Positions 1 through 11,606 of a stretch of DNA of 64,000 nt are shown here, piece after piece. Every line of letters starts with the position of its first letter. Position 1 is the first letter of the stretch. The stretch is from Corinectria fuckeliana (lineage: Eukaryota > Ascomycota > Sordariomycetes > Hypocreales > Nectriaceae): the NCBI GenBank assembly GCA_019137255.1, contig WPDH01000004.1, positions 248,001 through 312,000 of the forward strand, in the 5' to 3' direction. The position numbers and the translations under genes are program-made. Under the pieces are notes generated by a model, which saw only the letters and a list, made by a program, of their open reading frames with translations, did no database searches and was not told where the DNA came from.

Positions 1-1050
1 AGGGAGGTTGTCGTAGTAGCGTGATCTGGTGTCGGGAGCGTTCCAGAACAGGTTCCACGCCGAGTTCCAGTTGCCGTCGGGCGGGATCTCGAAGAACGAG
101 TCGCCGGCGAGAGTCCGGGCCACCCACACATCGTAGAAGGTCGGATCCGGCCCGACGTATATCCAATCCATGGCGCAGGTCATGTCGGCGCCGAGCGTGC
201 GACGCTGCAGTGCTAGTTCGAGGAGGTCCTCGGGGCACGCGGCAACGTCGTTTAGGAAGAGAACGGTAGTGTTTTCTGATACTCGGTCTAAGTTGTCGAA
301 CATGGGCTGCAGAGCAAGATTGCGCAGCTCAGCTAGCTTATGGATGCGATTTCCTTTGGCTGGGTTGATGTCTGAGGAGTTGTAGAAGTAGGTAAGGTTG
401 AGACGTTCCAGGTAAGGACCCAGGGCGTCAAGCACATCGCCAGTCCCATCTGGCGAGTTGCCCTCGACGATTGAAAGCGCACAGCGTTCGGGCCCTAGGA
501 AGCGAACAACTTCGACAATGCTGCCTAGAAGGCGCGGGAGAAGTACCAAGCAATCGCGCAGGTCGATGGCGAAGAAGTAATCGACATGCTGTGGCTCTTC
601 TGTCCTTCCTCGAGAGTCTTGGTCTTGTAGGAGGACATCATAACGGCTGGTGTTCAAGGCGGGACACTCGAGGCGTGGAGGATATGCTACGGCGGGATCG
701 AGAATTGCTGTGATGTAGGGAGAAATGCGCGAGGCTGGGAGGGCGGTCCCTAAGTACTTGTTAGTAAGAGGTGCCTCCGCTACGCGCTCACGGGGAACGA
801 GCAGGCACTAACCATCTGAGATCGTGGTAGCATGTGGAGATGCAGTCGCGGCTGAAACAAGCGAGCTTGTCGGTGTTGGCACGACCTGTTCAACATCGGA
901 ATCGATCCACGGTGACGGCGTCGCCTTGTGCGGGAAGGGAAGACGCAGGGCGGGGAGTCGAGTGAGGCGATCGCGACCGAGATACAGAGTCGTGACGACG
1001 AGCAACAAGCAGACAGCCGGCACGAGCAAGAACAGAAGCCTGCGATGCAT
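1..1050 (-). CDS. CAP59/CMT1-type mannosyltransferase, C-terminus cut by window edge
   Basis: Two exons, complement(1..749) and complement(813..1050), joined over a 63-nt intron with a GTTAGT donor, a CTTACTAAC branch site and a CTTAG acceptor; the frame is kept across the join. About 329 residues are visible. Residues 4-24 form one hydrophobic segment after MHRR, so this is a type II membrane protein, probably Golgi. The lumenal part carries blocks I associate with the cryptococcal mannosyltransferase 1 (CAP59) family: YFFAIDLRDC, LSIVEGNSPDGTGDVL, VLFLNDVAACPEDLLEL, ADMTCAMDW and FYDVWVARTLAGDSFFEI. Members are alpha-1,3-mannosyltransferases of extracellular or cell-wall glycans; the substrate here is unknown. 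The final roughly 100 residues lie outside the window. Family assignment is from recognised motifs, not from a search. Confidence 0.85.
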
Positions 1051-1732
1051 GGCTAGCTCACTGAACCAAGCACATCACCAAACCCTCGGCCCTATTGACT
1101 GCAGAATTGGAAGAGTTCGGGCAGCGAGGAGACGACATGTACGACGTAATTGGAGAGAGAAAACACAAATGGCCAGGGAAGTAGGCGGAGGATATCACAC
1201 TGGACAATACCTATTCTCTTAGCACACAACAAGCGGGCCGAGAAACCCCCTGCATGCCTCGGATACGGGCGTACTCTTGTACCTACTCAAGTCCTCCTAG
1301 GGTTCATTGAGTGAGATGCTTTATATAGGATTGTGTTGGCTGCAAGTTGCCGGTCACAGCGATAGGCCCCACACCCCGTCTCCAATAGCAGTCGATCGTT
1401 GGCGCCCAGCTGACGGGAGCTGTTGGTCGATCCCTGGCAACTCATCTATTGTGACAAGGATTAGGTGCCAGAGTCCAATAGCATCCGATGAAACTACTCA
1501 GTGGCTGTAGCGAGCATATGTGAAAACCCGCTGTGGTAACACTTGCGAGGCAAAGCAAAAAGCAACTAAGCAGGCAAGTAATTTCCCTAGAGGCTAGAGA
1601 GATAAACACTGGGAGTGTTTCCTTCTTGCCGGACTCGCCTTATTCCCTCACTTCCTGAGGGCTCCCTAAACGCTCGCCTTTGCAGTATTGGAGAAACCGC
1701 ACTGTTCTCAATCACTTTCTCTGAAGCTCGCC
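1051..1732. other. Intergenic region between divergent genes
   Basis: This 0.68-kb stretch separates the minus-strand mannosyltransferase from the plus-strand membrane protein and must hold both promoters. Small open frames here lack intron logic or recognisable domains. I see no RNA gene or repeat. Confidence 0.5.
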
Positions 1733-2740
1733 ATGCAGAATCTGACCCATATACTCTTATCCATCTTCCTGTGTCATCTCGGTGCATCTTGCAGCCATGT
1801 TCTTCTCACAGCCCAACCGACCGTAACCCCCACACCCCGGCTTCTGACTCTCGCTCGCCGTAACGATACCGAACTTCGAAGACGAGCCATAACCACCGAG
1901 CTTTCAACCTGCGGCTACTTGAACGGCGATTCAAAGCTTGTCAGGACGGCCAACTCGGGCTATGTCTGCCGCGTTGACACCAAGAATGGTCTCTGGGGGT
2001 TCTGTCCCAACACGGTCTTGGCTGCCACGGACTGTGGGCTCGCAGGCAGCTGTTTCGACATGCAAGACTGCTCTGAGGGATGCGGCAAGACGGACAGCGA
2101 AGACTTGACCACCTTTACTTGGTTCGTCAGCCTGGTACTTTCCTCTCTCCAACGAGTCGTGTCTTCTTCAGGGTACGCAGCTGACCACCGGTTGCGTCAC
2201 GATAGTACCGACACAACCTATTGTTCGACAGCGCTTTTGACCTTTGGTGTCGATCAAACGTACTCCTACATCGCCTGTGGTGCAAAGTCCGGTGTGGACC
2301 ACTACGAAATTACGCCCAACAATGACAAGACTGCTACCACGAGTGCCTCAGAGTCCAGCGAGTCGACGACTGATTCCGCAACATCCCGGAGCTCGGCTGA
2401 CACTTCTGAGGCCACGTCCGATGCAAAAGAGTCCGCTCCCAGAACGACTTCCGCAGCCTCGAAAGATGAGTCCTCGTCATCTGGCGGATCATCCACCAAT
2501 CTCGGTGCTATAATTGGTGGAGTCCTCGGAGGACTTGCCCTGGTCTGCGGCACCGCCATTGCGGCTATTTACCTATGGCGAAGGAACAATGATCGGGGTG
2601 CAAGCTCACAACTTACAGGTCAAGACGGGTTGCAACAGGCGCCGCCACCATCGTCAGTCCGCGAAGAGCACAAGCAACCGCAAGAGCTACCAGCCAGCAC
2701 TCATTACGTGAGTGGGCCCCCAGTAGAGCTGGCGAGTTGA
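1733..2740 (+). CDS. Ser/Thr-rich single-pass membrane protein
   Basis: Single open frame of 335 residues from the ATG at 1733. The frame is open further upstream but has no ATG there, and this start gives a good signal peptide (MQNLTHILLSIFLCHLG). The ectodomain holds a Cys-containing block (CGYLNGDS, CRVDTKNGLWGFCP, DCGLAGSCFDMQDCSEGCG, YCSTALLTFGVDQTYSYIACG). A linker very rich in Ser/Thr follows, then one transmembrane segment (NLGAIIGGVLGGLALVCGTAIAAIYLW), a basic stop-transfer RRNN and a polar, Pro-rich tail. This layout is common among fungal surface proteins with Mid2/WSC-like architecture, which may act as wall sensors; no specific function can be assigned. About 30 residues after TTFTW look unlike the rest and could be a retained intron, but no splice pair I tried kept the frame. 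Confidence 0.72.
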   Translation: MQNLTHILLSIFLCHLGASCSHVLLTAQPTVTPTPRLLTLARRNDTELRRRAITTELSTCGYLNGDSKLVRTANSGYVCRVDTKNGLWGFCPNTVLAATDCGLAGSCFDMQDCSEGCGKTDSEDLTTFTWFVSLVLSSLQRVVSSSGYAADHRLRHDSTDTTYCSTALLTFGVDQTYSYIACGAKSGVDHYEITPNNDKTATTSASESSESTTDSATSRSSADTSEATSDAKESAPRTTSAASKDESSSSGGSSTNLGAIIGGVLGGLALVCGTAIAAIYLWRRNNDRGASSQLTGQDGLQQAPPPSSVREEHKQPQELPASTHYVSGPPVELAS

Positions 2741-3246
2741 CAAAGCCATCCAGCCGTGATGTCGAGGGGAGCTGAAGATTGGTGATTGGTCCGAGGGTTG
2801 ATCATTCTTTAACGTTAGTACACTTTATTTTAGCCGCAAGCAAAGCTCCAACGCGATGCTCCCAAGTTGATAGACTTGATGAAGAATGGCAAGACTGCGG
2901 CACTGTGAAGGATAATGTTGGACTAGGGGCCATGAGAGTCTGTATATTCGTATGTAATAGCGTCAATATACGATAAACCCGCCGTGACTCTTGACATATC
3001 CCGCACGGTTTCATCCAGCTATTGTGTTTACTACGGGGTCGTTAAATCAGCGAACAGACTAAATTAGCCAGGGGCGAGTGTAGAGACTACCTATGTAAAC
3101 GGGAAGCGAGCATGTTGGTTCGAATCCTTGTCCTCCACCAACGCAAGTGACCCCACCAAGGACGAATATTATCTACATAAAGGCGGCGATGCTCAACCAA
3201 ACCAATCTCATCCGAAGAAATCAAGTCGAAAAGAGGGCATTTCTAC
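2741..3246. other. Intergenic region, no gene seen
   Basis: About 0.5 kb with only short frames. A T-loop-like string (GGTTCGAATCC near 3118) occurs, but no tRNA cloverleaf can be folded around it. Confidence 0.4.
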
Positions 3247-4265
3247 TCCAGAATTTGCTTTCAAGCTAGCGCAGCTGCCCAGATAAATCATTGACAACGT
3301 CTTTTCTCATTTGGAGAGTCGCGACACTACGCGCAACATGCTCAGCATGAAAGGAAGTCATCCACCTCCGCATCGACCGTGTCTTCTTGTCTGTCAATCC
3401 TCTCAACATCCTGGTGGACGTGTTGTTGTAAATCACGAATCATTCTTCCACGGAGTCAATGGAATTATTTGGGACGACGCGCGCCTATCGAGAGGGCTGG
3501 AGCTTGAAGAGGAGCGATTCAACCACATCGAAGGGGACCCCGGCGACATCGCGGCGGACAATGGATGCCGTCTTAGGTTCAAATGGGCCGCCAAACTTGG
3601 TAGCACCAAAGTGACTTTGAGCCATCCGACGAAAGTCTGAGCTTGGAGGAGTCGTGGGCTTACTACAAATCGCTCCTGCTAGACCAGGATCAAGTTCTAG
3701 CCTCCAATGCCGACATCGAGGCATTCAGATATGGACTGCAGCATTTCCCCTCTCTGACACGAGTTGCAGTCACGCCGACAACTCGTGGGAATCTATGGTG
3801 GCCAATGTACAAGACCCGAATGATCAGGCATTTCCTCGCGACTTCGACGACCCGATACCGCGAGGCTGGCCCAACTTTGAGCTTCAGGCGGGGCCAATCG
3901 ACGCCCTGCCATGGGATGACCCTGATGGCGACGATGATTGTAATACAAAGAAATACTAAGACAAATGGCGGGGTTCCGAGCGATCACTCGAGTCCTAGCA
4001 GAGTCTAGAGACAACAACTACCATGTCACGGAACTCATCATCGGCGGCTACCAGGTAGAAACTGGGGTGAATTGCCACGTCTTCAACCAGCAGTGCGCCG
4101 AGTACCCGCATCGACCTAGATCTTTTCACCGGCCGGCTTGAGCACGAGGAGTGGGTGTCATACCGCAGCGGATGCTTACACGATGCATTAACCCAGGCAA
4201 AAGACTTGAAGCACGTTTGCCTACGCAGCAACATGGACATTGCCGACGGATGCGCCCAGCAGCTT
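3247..4265 (+). pseudogene. Decayed F-box protein gene
   Basis: Reading all three plus frames gives one continuous fungal F-box protein broken by several lesions. The F-box (KLAQLPR-stop-IIDNVFSHLESRDTTRNMLSM) has a TAA inside it near 3273. The frame then switches for KEVIHLRIDRVFLSVNPLNI, again for NHESFFHGVNGIIWDDARL, and again for YYKSLLLDQDQVLASNADIEAFRYGLQHFPSL. A further switch gives FPRDFDDPIPRGWPNF, and a late block reads EHEEWVSYRSGCLHDALTQAK. Blocks like the F-box start and the HESFxHGVxEIIWDDARL string are typical of a large fungal F-box family that supplies substrate-recognition subunits of SCF ubiquitin ligases. With at least one nonsense codon and several frameshifts it cannot make a full protein. 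No RIP-like AT bias is seen, so decay seems to be by ordinary indels. Confidence 0.75.
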
Positions 4266-5429
4266 AATTTAGGCGATAACTATTAGTGGCTTTCCCACTA
4301 AGCTCCTGCGGGTATATGAACCTGTTGGTGGAGGTACGTGATACCCTAGACTGGCGCACGCGACTGGCAGAAGGTAGGCAACGGTGGCCGTAGCCGTGTC
4401 GTTGAATCTACACCAAGGGAGTGCGTTGTTTCGACTTACAAGGCCGTTAAGTCTTTATACAAGTACAAGGACGAGGTAAAACCAGTCCAAGAGAGAAATA
4501 TAAACTCCATGATTCCGAGGCGAGGCGAGATCGAGCGAGACATGTTTGGTCCAAGTTTTGCGCGTCCCTATTAGGCACCACCATTTCGGATGATCTGGCT
4601 ATGAACAACGCGGGTATACATAGTTGAAAAACCACTACAATTCTACATATGCTATATCCCAGCGGGAGATGGAGAGGGCGTTCAAGTTGCCGAGTTGCAA
4701 CAACTAGCTGGGTAGGTAGCTAAAACCCGGAAATGAAGAGAAACAAGAGGTTTCCGCACTAACGGTAGAGCTCGTTTCTCCTTATTGATTCATTTCATGG
4801 ATTTGAGTTGGCGGTTTATTTTTATGACCGCTGAAATACGTTCAGGACCGCTCGCAGATTGCCTTTCCTGCTTTTTAACTATTATACGGGACGTAACAAC
4901 TATCCACCCACCCAAGATGCTCTAAGTGACGAAGAGCATTAGGATCTATTGCAGTCTGTCCCCCATTGTCTCCCCAGAGAGCAACCCCTGGATTCTGGAT
5001 CTTATCAGTGGCTTCCAGCTCACGTTTAGAGCAAGCTCAGCCTTTCCACGGAATACCGATACAATTGGCTTCATTTGTCCCAAACCTTGCGCTTATTGTG
5101 ACAATGCCAGAAGCCCTCGAGCGCAGGCGCGAATAGCTTTGCCAAGGACAGCTTGAATCATGCGAAAACACACCTACTTTCGAACGTAGATCCTCAAATA
5201 CGAATAATGACACAAAAAGAAAAAGGGCTTATTCCTAATGCACTCTATGGTCTCTGAACTTCAACGCAGAGAGTCCCCTTAGCACGATGGGTAATACTTT
5301 GGGAAATGGCTAGATGCATAGTCTAAGTTTGTGACTAGTCTTCTCTAATCTAGAGGCCATCTACAGTTGTGGGGAATATCTCGACATGAAAGCCAACGTC
5401 GTTTGTCTTTCGTCAAGTCTCGTCTGTCC
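4266..5429. other. Gene-poor stretch
   Basis: About 1.16 kb between the F-box relic and the 3' end of the O-methyltransferase. Only short frames without recognisable domains; I see no RNA gene, repeat or mobile element. Confidence 0.45.
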
Positions 5430-6960
5430 TCACTGAGGCAGCTCACACTCAATCAGACTCTCGACGCCCTTGCCGCCGCTCCAGATCTTTACAATCTTCA
5501 ACCCACCCAGCTTCTCGAGCAGGTTGTACCAGTCCGACTCAGTCCGCTCCGTCGAGCAGAAGAGGGTCATCATGACCATGTCGAGAGCCGACGTCTCCCA
5601 GTAGGCGCCCTTGGAGGGAATCACGTTTTCGTTGATCAGCAGCTTGCTGTAGCCTGGCTTCATTGCTGCAGTGACACGGGCGAGGATCTTTTCGCACACA
5701 TCGTCGGGCCAGTCGTGGAGGCAGGAATGCATGTAATACGCTCGAGCACCTGAAGTGATGGTCAGTAAGCCTCCTGCTCTGCTCTGCTCTGCCCTTGCCA
5801 GGCAACTGGCAACGCACCTTTGACGGGCTGCTCCTCGAGGAAATTATAGCCCATGGGAGTAATAGCCGGGTTCGATTCCTCCATCTGCCCAATCACGGCA
5901 GGCAAGTCTTGGAGGATCAGCTTGCCCGGAACATCGGGATAGTGGCGGTGGAACTCGATGAGATCGTGACCAATGCTGCCACCAATGTCCACGAGGAAAG
6001 GAGCGTCGGGGCTAGCCTCAGCACCAGCGATGAGTCTCTCCTTCACCGGGTAGAAGCCGGGCGCCATCCAAGGCGGACGGCCCTGGCGGTATCCGCCCAT
6101 GTGGTGGTTGAAGTGCGGGCCGTAGCCGAGAGACTGCAGCCAGGCAAACATGTCCTTGTCCGTCTTGTAGGCATGCATCATGGGCGTGTCCTTTGCGTCG
6201 ATGGGGTTCTTGAAGCCGTGCTTGCGTGCGTACTCGTGGAACTTGATGGGGCCTTGGCTGGTGCATGAAACCCTGGACAGAGTAAATGTTAGCGATTGTG
6301 TTCGTTATGGACGTAGAGGCGAGGCGAGGCAAGGATTTTGACACTTACAAGGCGAAGTATCCTCCGCTGATGATGGGAATGCTCATAGACTTTGAGAAGT
6401 TGGTTGGCTTGTACTCGTCGACGTCCGTCTCTGTGATGTAGCCCATGGCGCCAAGGTGGCGCATTAGACGGCCTAAAGTGCCCTTTTAGACCAAAGTTGA
6501 TACAAAGGTGTTTCTGGGAAGACTTACTCAAAAGAAGTGGCTCAACTCCCAGGCTCTCGGCAAGCTCGCTGACCTTTTGGGCCCGATCGCCGTTCTTGGC
6601 CATCAACTCCCACAGTCCGGAATCAGCACCGAAGAGGAGTCCTGCAATGGCGCCAGTCTGGATCTGTTAGCCCAAACGGGAGGCCTGTACAGTCAGAAGC
6701 CTTCGTCTCACCTGTGCCCAGGTATGCTTCACCATAGTCTCCCGGGGTGTTTCTAGGGACTGGACCAAGGTGCGGGCCTTGATGAGCAGATCGTGGCGAG
6801 CCTCATCGCCGCCGGCGGAGAGGGCACCGACACCCTTTGTGATGTCGTTGAGGAGACTGGGAACGGCCTCGATGTTGTTTGGGTTTGTGGCGATCGAAAC
6901 GTCGGGAAGAGCGTGTTTGACTCCGTTGGTAGCCCCGTTGGTAGCCCCATTAGTAGCCAT
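5430..6960 (-). CDS. SAM-dependent O-methyltransferase, fungal secondary-metabolism type
   Basis: Five exons: complement(join(5430..5749,5818..6272,6349..6472,6528..6663,6712..6960)), 427 residues. All four introns (48-76 nt) are GT-AG and keep frame. The N-terminal half has the helical dimerisation/winged-helix fold (LWELMAKNGDRAQKVSELAESLGVEP, then RLMRHLGAMGYITE). The Rossmann domain carries the SAM-binding motif LVDIGGSIGHDL near residues 263-271 and the acidic LILQDLPAVI strand. HDWPDD near residue 333 contains the His that acts as catalytic base in this family. It resembles the sterigmatocystin/aflatoxin OmtA-like and plant caffeate-type class of hydroxyl methyltransferases; substrate unknown. 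Length is normal for the family. No polyketide synthase, NRPS or P450 lies within the window, so a cluster role is not supported here. The N-terminus repeats ATNG three times. Confidence 0.9.
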
Positions 6961-8160
6961 GGTGTAGATTCGTAGAGATTATGAGAGTCACCCAAGTGTT
7001 CAAGGCTACAGGATATAGATGCAGCAGTCGACACACGATGGGAATCCAACTCAACTTATCTGCTAGAGCTTGATGAGCTTCCTTCTTGGCAGCAGAAAGA
7101 AAAAGGGGTAATGCAGCGAGATGCTGGGGTCGCACTCTTTACTCGGCCAGTTGCACCATCCGACCCAACGGCTGGGTTACATTATTTAGCTCGGTCGTAT
7201 TCTCCATGCAGCCCGTTGTCTCAGTAGAGTCAGCAGAACTAGTAGTGTATAATTTAAAAGACGCATTTTGAGTTTGCGGCCTTGGCGATGGCTAGAGATA
7301 GTTGACTTTGCATTGACTCCTCGGGTAAGTCGGATCCTTCTTGTAAAATATTGTCTCAGCTAGAGTAACAGTAGGTAGAGTCTATGATGCATTCTGCCAA
7401 GATCGCCGACTCCAGGTCCGTGGTTAAACTCTGGTGAGACAAGATAGTCAACTGTGTAAATATCTTCGTCAACGGATGGGGTGTGGGTTTGACTTGCGTA
7501 TCTGGGGATGAGCACGTCCCGGGGAGATGCTACTTATTTGCCTTGAGCATCCGATGAAACGGTTCTTTATCAAGGAGCAATGGATGGAATGCTCTGGGAG
7601 TGGAGGTCATCCGGGCTAACGGCTGCACAGGAGGCGTTCCGATACGTGCAGCGGAACAACACACCAACTGGCGTTAGGATGGACAACCTAGATACGCATG
7701 GGGATTCTGAAGCGTATCTAGGTACATTTCCAATCTCTCTTCGAGTTACGATGTAACAGCCCGTTGCACTAAAGCTAGCGCCCTAGAGAGGTGAGATGTA
7801 CATGTACGAATACTTCGTATAACTAGTTTCTCCATCCCTGTTCACTTACGAACCAGTAACTTAGCACTGCAACATTGTTCTCTATGCTTTGCCAAAAGCA
7901 GGGGTGGTGGAGGGATCATCCCTCTTGACAATCCCTCATCGAATCTTCACAGTTCGGCAGTTGCTGCTATGTGTTGGATGTAGAGGTTTTCAATAAGGGA
8001 TCATATCCATCTTGCTCCTCCCCATTCGACTCCATGTCGTCGGAACTCCATTCTGTTGGATTTCCTATCGCTGCTGTAAACCAACAGTCGAGCCCTGAGG
8101 CATTCTGCGCCACCGTCTTGTTTAAACCTGCGTCTCGACTTCGGCAGTTGGCCTCGAAAG
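6961..8160. other. Divergent intergenic region
   Basis: 1.2 kb between the divergently transcribed O-methyltransferase and the 7-TM protein gene, so it should hold both promoters. I see no coding frame, RNA gene or repeat that I can support. Confidence 0.45.
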
Positions 8161-9601
8161 ATGGGAAACCCAGAGGGATCCGCTGCTTGGGCGGCCGAGA
8201 ACAAAGGCCCGTCCACTATTGCCGTCTGTTGGACGATTACCGCGCTTAGCACCATCTTTGTCATTGCTCGAATCTACGTCCGGGCCAAGATCCTGGGAAA
8301 GCTGTACAGCGACGACTACTTTGTCATCGTTGCCGAGGTAAGCAGAAATCCCTTCTCCCCCCCAGTGCTTGCAAAGAAAGAGGTTGTTGGTTTGACTCTG
8401 GTTTAAGATCTGTGGTTACATCTCGACGGCGTTGTCGACATTGGCAGTGTCCTACGGCAATGGTAGGCACTTCAGTACGCTCACGACGAAGCAGCAGGAA
8501 GGTGCCATTCTCTGGACCACCGCCGCCTTTTGCCCTGGCATCATGTCTTTTGGCATTCCCAAACTGGCCGTCATCGCGCTGCTGGTGCGCCTACTGAACC
8601 CGGGCCGCGTCCACAAGTGGTTCCTCTGGGGCATGGGAATCTGGTGTCAGCTCACCCTCTTCGCTACCGTGGGAGTGCTACTGGGACGATGCACGCCAGC
8701 GCGTTCGCTGTGGGACTTTTCCGTCGAGGGAACGTGCTTCGACACCCGCATCCTCATTGCCTATTGTATCTATGCTGGATGTAAGGCTTCTCTTTGCTTG
8801 AGGGTAGGTTCGATGCTAAACATGATGCAGCGTTTTCGGCCTTTGTTGATCTCTATCTGGCTATTTACCCCACGCTGGTCCTCTTCAAACTCCAAATGGG
8901 CATCAAGAAGAAACTCGCGCTTTGCGTAGCTCTGGGCATCGGTTCCATGTAGGGCAACTCGAGACTATTCTCGGCCCTGTTTCTTGCTAATGACAATCTA
9001 GTTCTTGCGTTGTCGCCATCTACAAGTCTACACGAATTCCTGCCCTTGGGAGCCCTGACTTTTCATGTAACTCGCCATTCTCTTCCCCTGCAAAATAATT
9101 TGACTAACACTATGTTAAGATGATACCTCAGACCTCGTGGTCTGGACAGTGTAAGCATTCCTCATCCCTTGATCTTGGCATGGCTAACTCTGACACCATC
9201 GCAGCATCGAAGGCAGCACAATCATCATCGCGTGCTCGATCCCCATCCTCCAACCGCTGCTGGAAATCGTCCTACGCCGCAATATCTTTAGCTCCAATAA
9301 AGGCTCGAAGCAACCGCAGTACTACGAAGACTACAGCGAGCGCAGCAAGTCGGGAATCGAACTAGGCTATAGAAAACCCAAGTCTAAAGCGCGGGATGAT
9401 CTCGGCCTGACGATTGTCAATGACGGCGATAGTCAGGAAAACATCCTTGTCCGGGACTCGCCTAACTCAACCGTCTCGGCTGGTAATAAGGGGGGGCAGG
9501 TGGTGGATGGGACGATTGTGCGGACAGATACTGTGACAGTCTCGTACGAGGACCAAAGCCAGAAGGTTGCATCAGCTACGAGTCCGTGGAGGCCTGGCTG
9601 A
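8161..9601 (+). CDS. Fungal rhodopsin-like / SAT4-type 7-TM membrane protein
   Basis: Six exons: join(8161..8337,8408..8780,8831..8948,9002..9066,9120..9150,9205..9601), 386 residues; five GT-AG introns of 50-70 nt all keep the frame. The protein has about seven hydrophobic segments, with family landmarks ARIYVRAKILGKLYSDDYFVI, SFGIPKLAVIALLVRLLNP, WGMGIWCQLTLFATVGVLLGRCTP, LWDFSVEGTCFD, FSAFVDLYLAIYPTLVLF and DFSYDTSDLVVWTVIEGSTIIIACSIPILQPLL. The tail is hydrophilic (about 90 residues). This matches the widespread fungal integral membrane family related to SAT4 and the PTH11-like receptors, but no CFEM domain is present at the N-terminus. Function is unassigned; some relatives act in surface or host sensing. 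Starts at the ATG just after a Ser/Phe-rich untranslated leader. Confidence 0.88.
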
Positions 9602-9791
9602 GATGATGCTAAGTGTGAGAGCAGCTCACTTGATGCATTATACTCTACAGAGGTTACAGTTCAAGTTGCAAATAGAGCATTACAACTTAGACTCAAGTCT
9701 TTACAACTATATATCTCCCTGAAGCAGAAAGCCAATACAATGCGCGATTGAACAGGGTGGTGCGAAGGGAACAGACCTGGCTGTCGCTCAT

Positions 9792-11082
9792 TCAAGCATT
9801 CGACCCGGAAGGTTTCTCCTTGAGTAGTCCCACCATTTCCTTGAACGTCACAGGTTGACCTCTTTCCCCAATCAGTTGAGGCGGGAATACCTGCTGCCAG
9901 ATGTACCACAATCCCGACGTGGCTAGAGTCACAGGAATAGCAAACGCCCAATACACCCAGAACATGTCTGATATGCTCCAGCGACCAGAGTCGGCGTTAT
10001 AGTTGAAGAAAGACGTGCTAAAAACAGCTGATATAAACGTCGCAGGGAGGAAAGCCATGGTAATAAAGGCGATTGACTTCATCGCTGCACTGTCCGACTG
10101 AGTGGCACGGCCAATCTGCACCGACACGCCGGAGTCGTACTGCGCGACAGTGTTGAAGGCGAGTTGGATCTCGTTGATCAAGCGCTCCTTGTTGGACTGT
10201 GCTCGCAGACGCAAGCTGTCGAGCATGTGCTCGTACCAGAGGAGTCGTTCGTGGACCTGACGGAAGGCATTCCGGTCGGGCAATGTGGGATTTTCTGCTT
10301 CGCTCATGAACATGTTGTGATGTTGAGTGATGGAAGCTGCTGTTTTCAAGGAGACGGCGAGGGTTTCCGAGACATGAATCGCGTGTCTAGCAAGGTCGTG
10401 GAGGCGGCCGTAGTCGGGATTGGGCTTTCCCTGCGGCGTCCTACATTTCTCAGCTGTCCGGATATGGGTTCTAATAGTCCATACAGCCGTGTCCTGGAGA
10501 TCAACGACATCGTCAAGCAGTCGAGCGTGGATCCAGAACGGGTCGCTGAGGTGGTCCTTGTCTGGGTGGTCCAGCAGCGGGCTGGGGAGGCGTTTTTCCA
10601 ACGGCGGTGGGGCATCAAAGACTAGTACGATGGTCTGCTGAGATGACGCGAGCCATCGAGTGAAGATGTTGAACTTGCACCACTGGTGCTGGTTATCGCC
10701 GTTGAGCTGCTTTACGAGAAACCGAGACCAGGCGTCTGAGGCAACTATCAGCTTTTATCGTGTCAAGATCGGCTGAGAAGCCATACTGAGCGCCACTGTA
10801 CTCCCATCACCATCCCGGGAAGTTTCGCAGCCAAAGTAGCCATTCGAGTTCCGAGAGTACGGGGTCCACCACAGGTCGGGAATCTGAAAGGTGTCGGTGA
10901 AGGAATGCCGGCACGTCGGGCACTCGCGAGTTGCGTCGGCGGCGGCAAAGCTAGCTGTCCGTTAGGATGACCAAGTATTTGAAGAGACGCCCGGACAGAC
11001 ATTAATATGACTCTCGAGTCTTTGGGTATCACATGAAGTGATTGATCTGGCTGTTTGACATGCAAACTGTGCGGATGGACAT
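9792..11082 (-). CDS. CorA-like membrane protein, fungal type
   Basis: Proposed three exons: complement(join(9792..10744,10787..10950,11033..11082)), about 388 residues; the frame is kept. The second intron has two in-frame acceptors (TAG at 10745 or CAG at 10736). The N-terminal part contains TDTFQIPDLWWTPYSRNSNGYFGCE, typical of fungal CorA-like proteins. A long helical region follows (FRQVHERLLWYEHMLDSLRLRAQSNKERLINEIQLAFN). Two C-terminal transmembrane segments end the fold: SIAFITMAFLPATFISAVFSTSFF and FWVYWAFAIPVTLATSGLWYIW. This is the CorA topology used by Mg2+ channels, but the GMN signature expected after the first transmembrane helix is absent (FNYNADSGRW instead), so ion selectivity is doubtful. 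The first exon is the weakest part of the model. It ends tail-to-tail with the 7-TM gene, 190 bp away. Confidence 0.75.
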
Positions 11083-11606
11083 TGTGCCGGTGCCAGGTGG
11101 GGGTGTCTAGAAAGATCAGCGTCTAGGACAAGGAAGTTTTCCAACCATGGGTCCGCGCACCCTGTTTCCAAAGGAATACTGGCATTGACGAGCAGCTATG
11201 CTGCGTCTCTTGTGTGCTTGGCATGTCTGGGATAAGGAGTGGTGAAGTTTGCGTAAGCTAGAGAGGGAAAAAAGCTCCGACTAACACCTTGCCTCACTTT
11301 TGCTGACAGGCATTGTCAGGCTCTTTCTGAGGCCGACTCACGTGCAGGCCTTTCTCGAGGCTGACTCAAATGAGGCTCGAGTAGGGAAGAACCCTCAGCG
11401 GTGCTCGATTATGTAAATAGTCATGGAAAACACATTCTAGTTATTAGATTGTGATACGTCAGCCAGCCTCACTTACGTAGCCAATCAAGACTGCATACAA
11501 GGCTAACAGCTTATTATGCGGGAGGTGAGGCACTTTCGTGAAAATCTCTTTTCTATCGTGCTCTTAATTGGGCACCTTTTAGGCTGACACCGCCTTAATC
11601 GACACA
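11083..11606. other. Intergenic region upstream of the PNP-fold gene
   Basis: Divergent promoter region. A short direct repetition, GAGGCYGACTCA, occurs twice near 11330 and 11358; the second copy contains TGACTCA, the core bound by Gcn4/CpcA-type bZIP factors. This is suggestive only. No gene seen. Confidence 0.35.

Noticed and set aside
2118..2175. Possible intron in the Ser/Thr-rich membrane protein gene (GTTCGT...TTCAG)
   Set aside because: Every splice pair tried shifts the downstream frame onto a stop, so the continuous frame was kept.
3105..3145. T-arm-like string GGTTCGAATCC followed by TCCTCCACCA, as at a tRNA 3' end
   Set aside because: No matching acceptor 5' strand or anticodon arm could be folded upstream, the T-stem does not pair, and nuclear fungal tRNA genes do not encode CCA.
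5430..6960. Secondary-metabolite cluster around the O-methyltransferase
   Set aside because: No polyketide synthase, NRPS, terpene cyclase, P450 or pathway regulator is present within the window; one methyltransferase is not enough.
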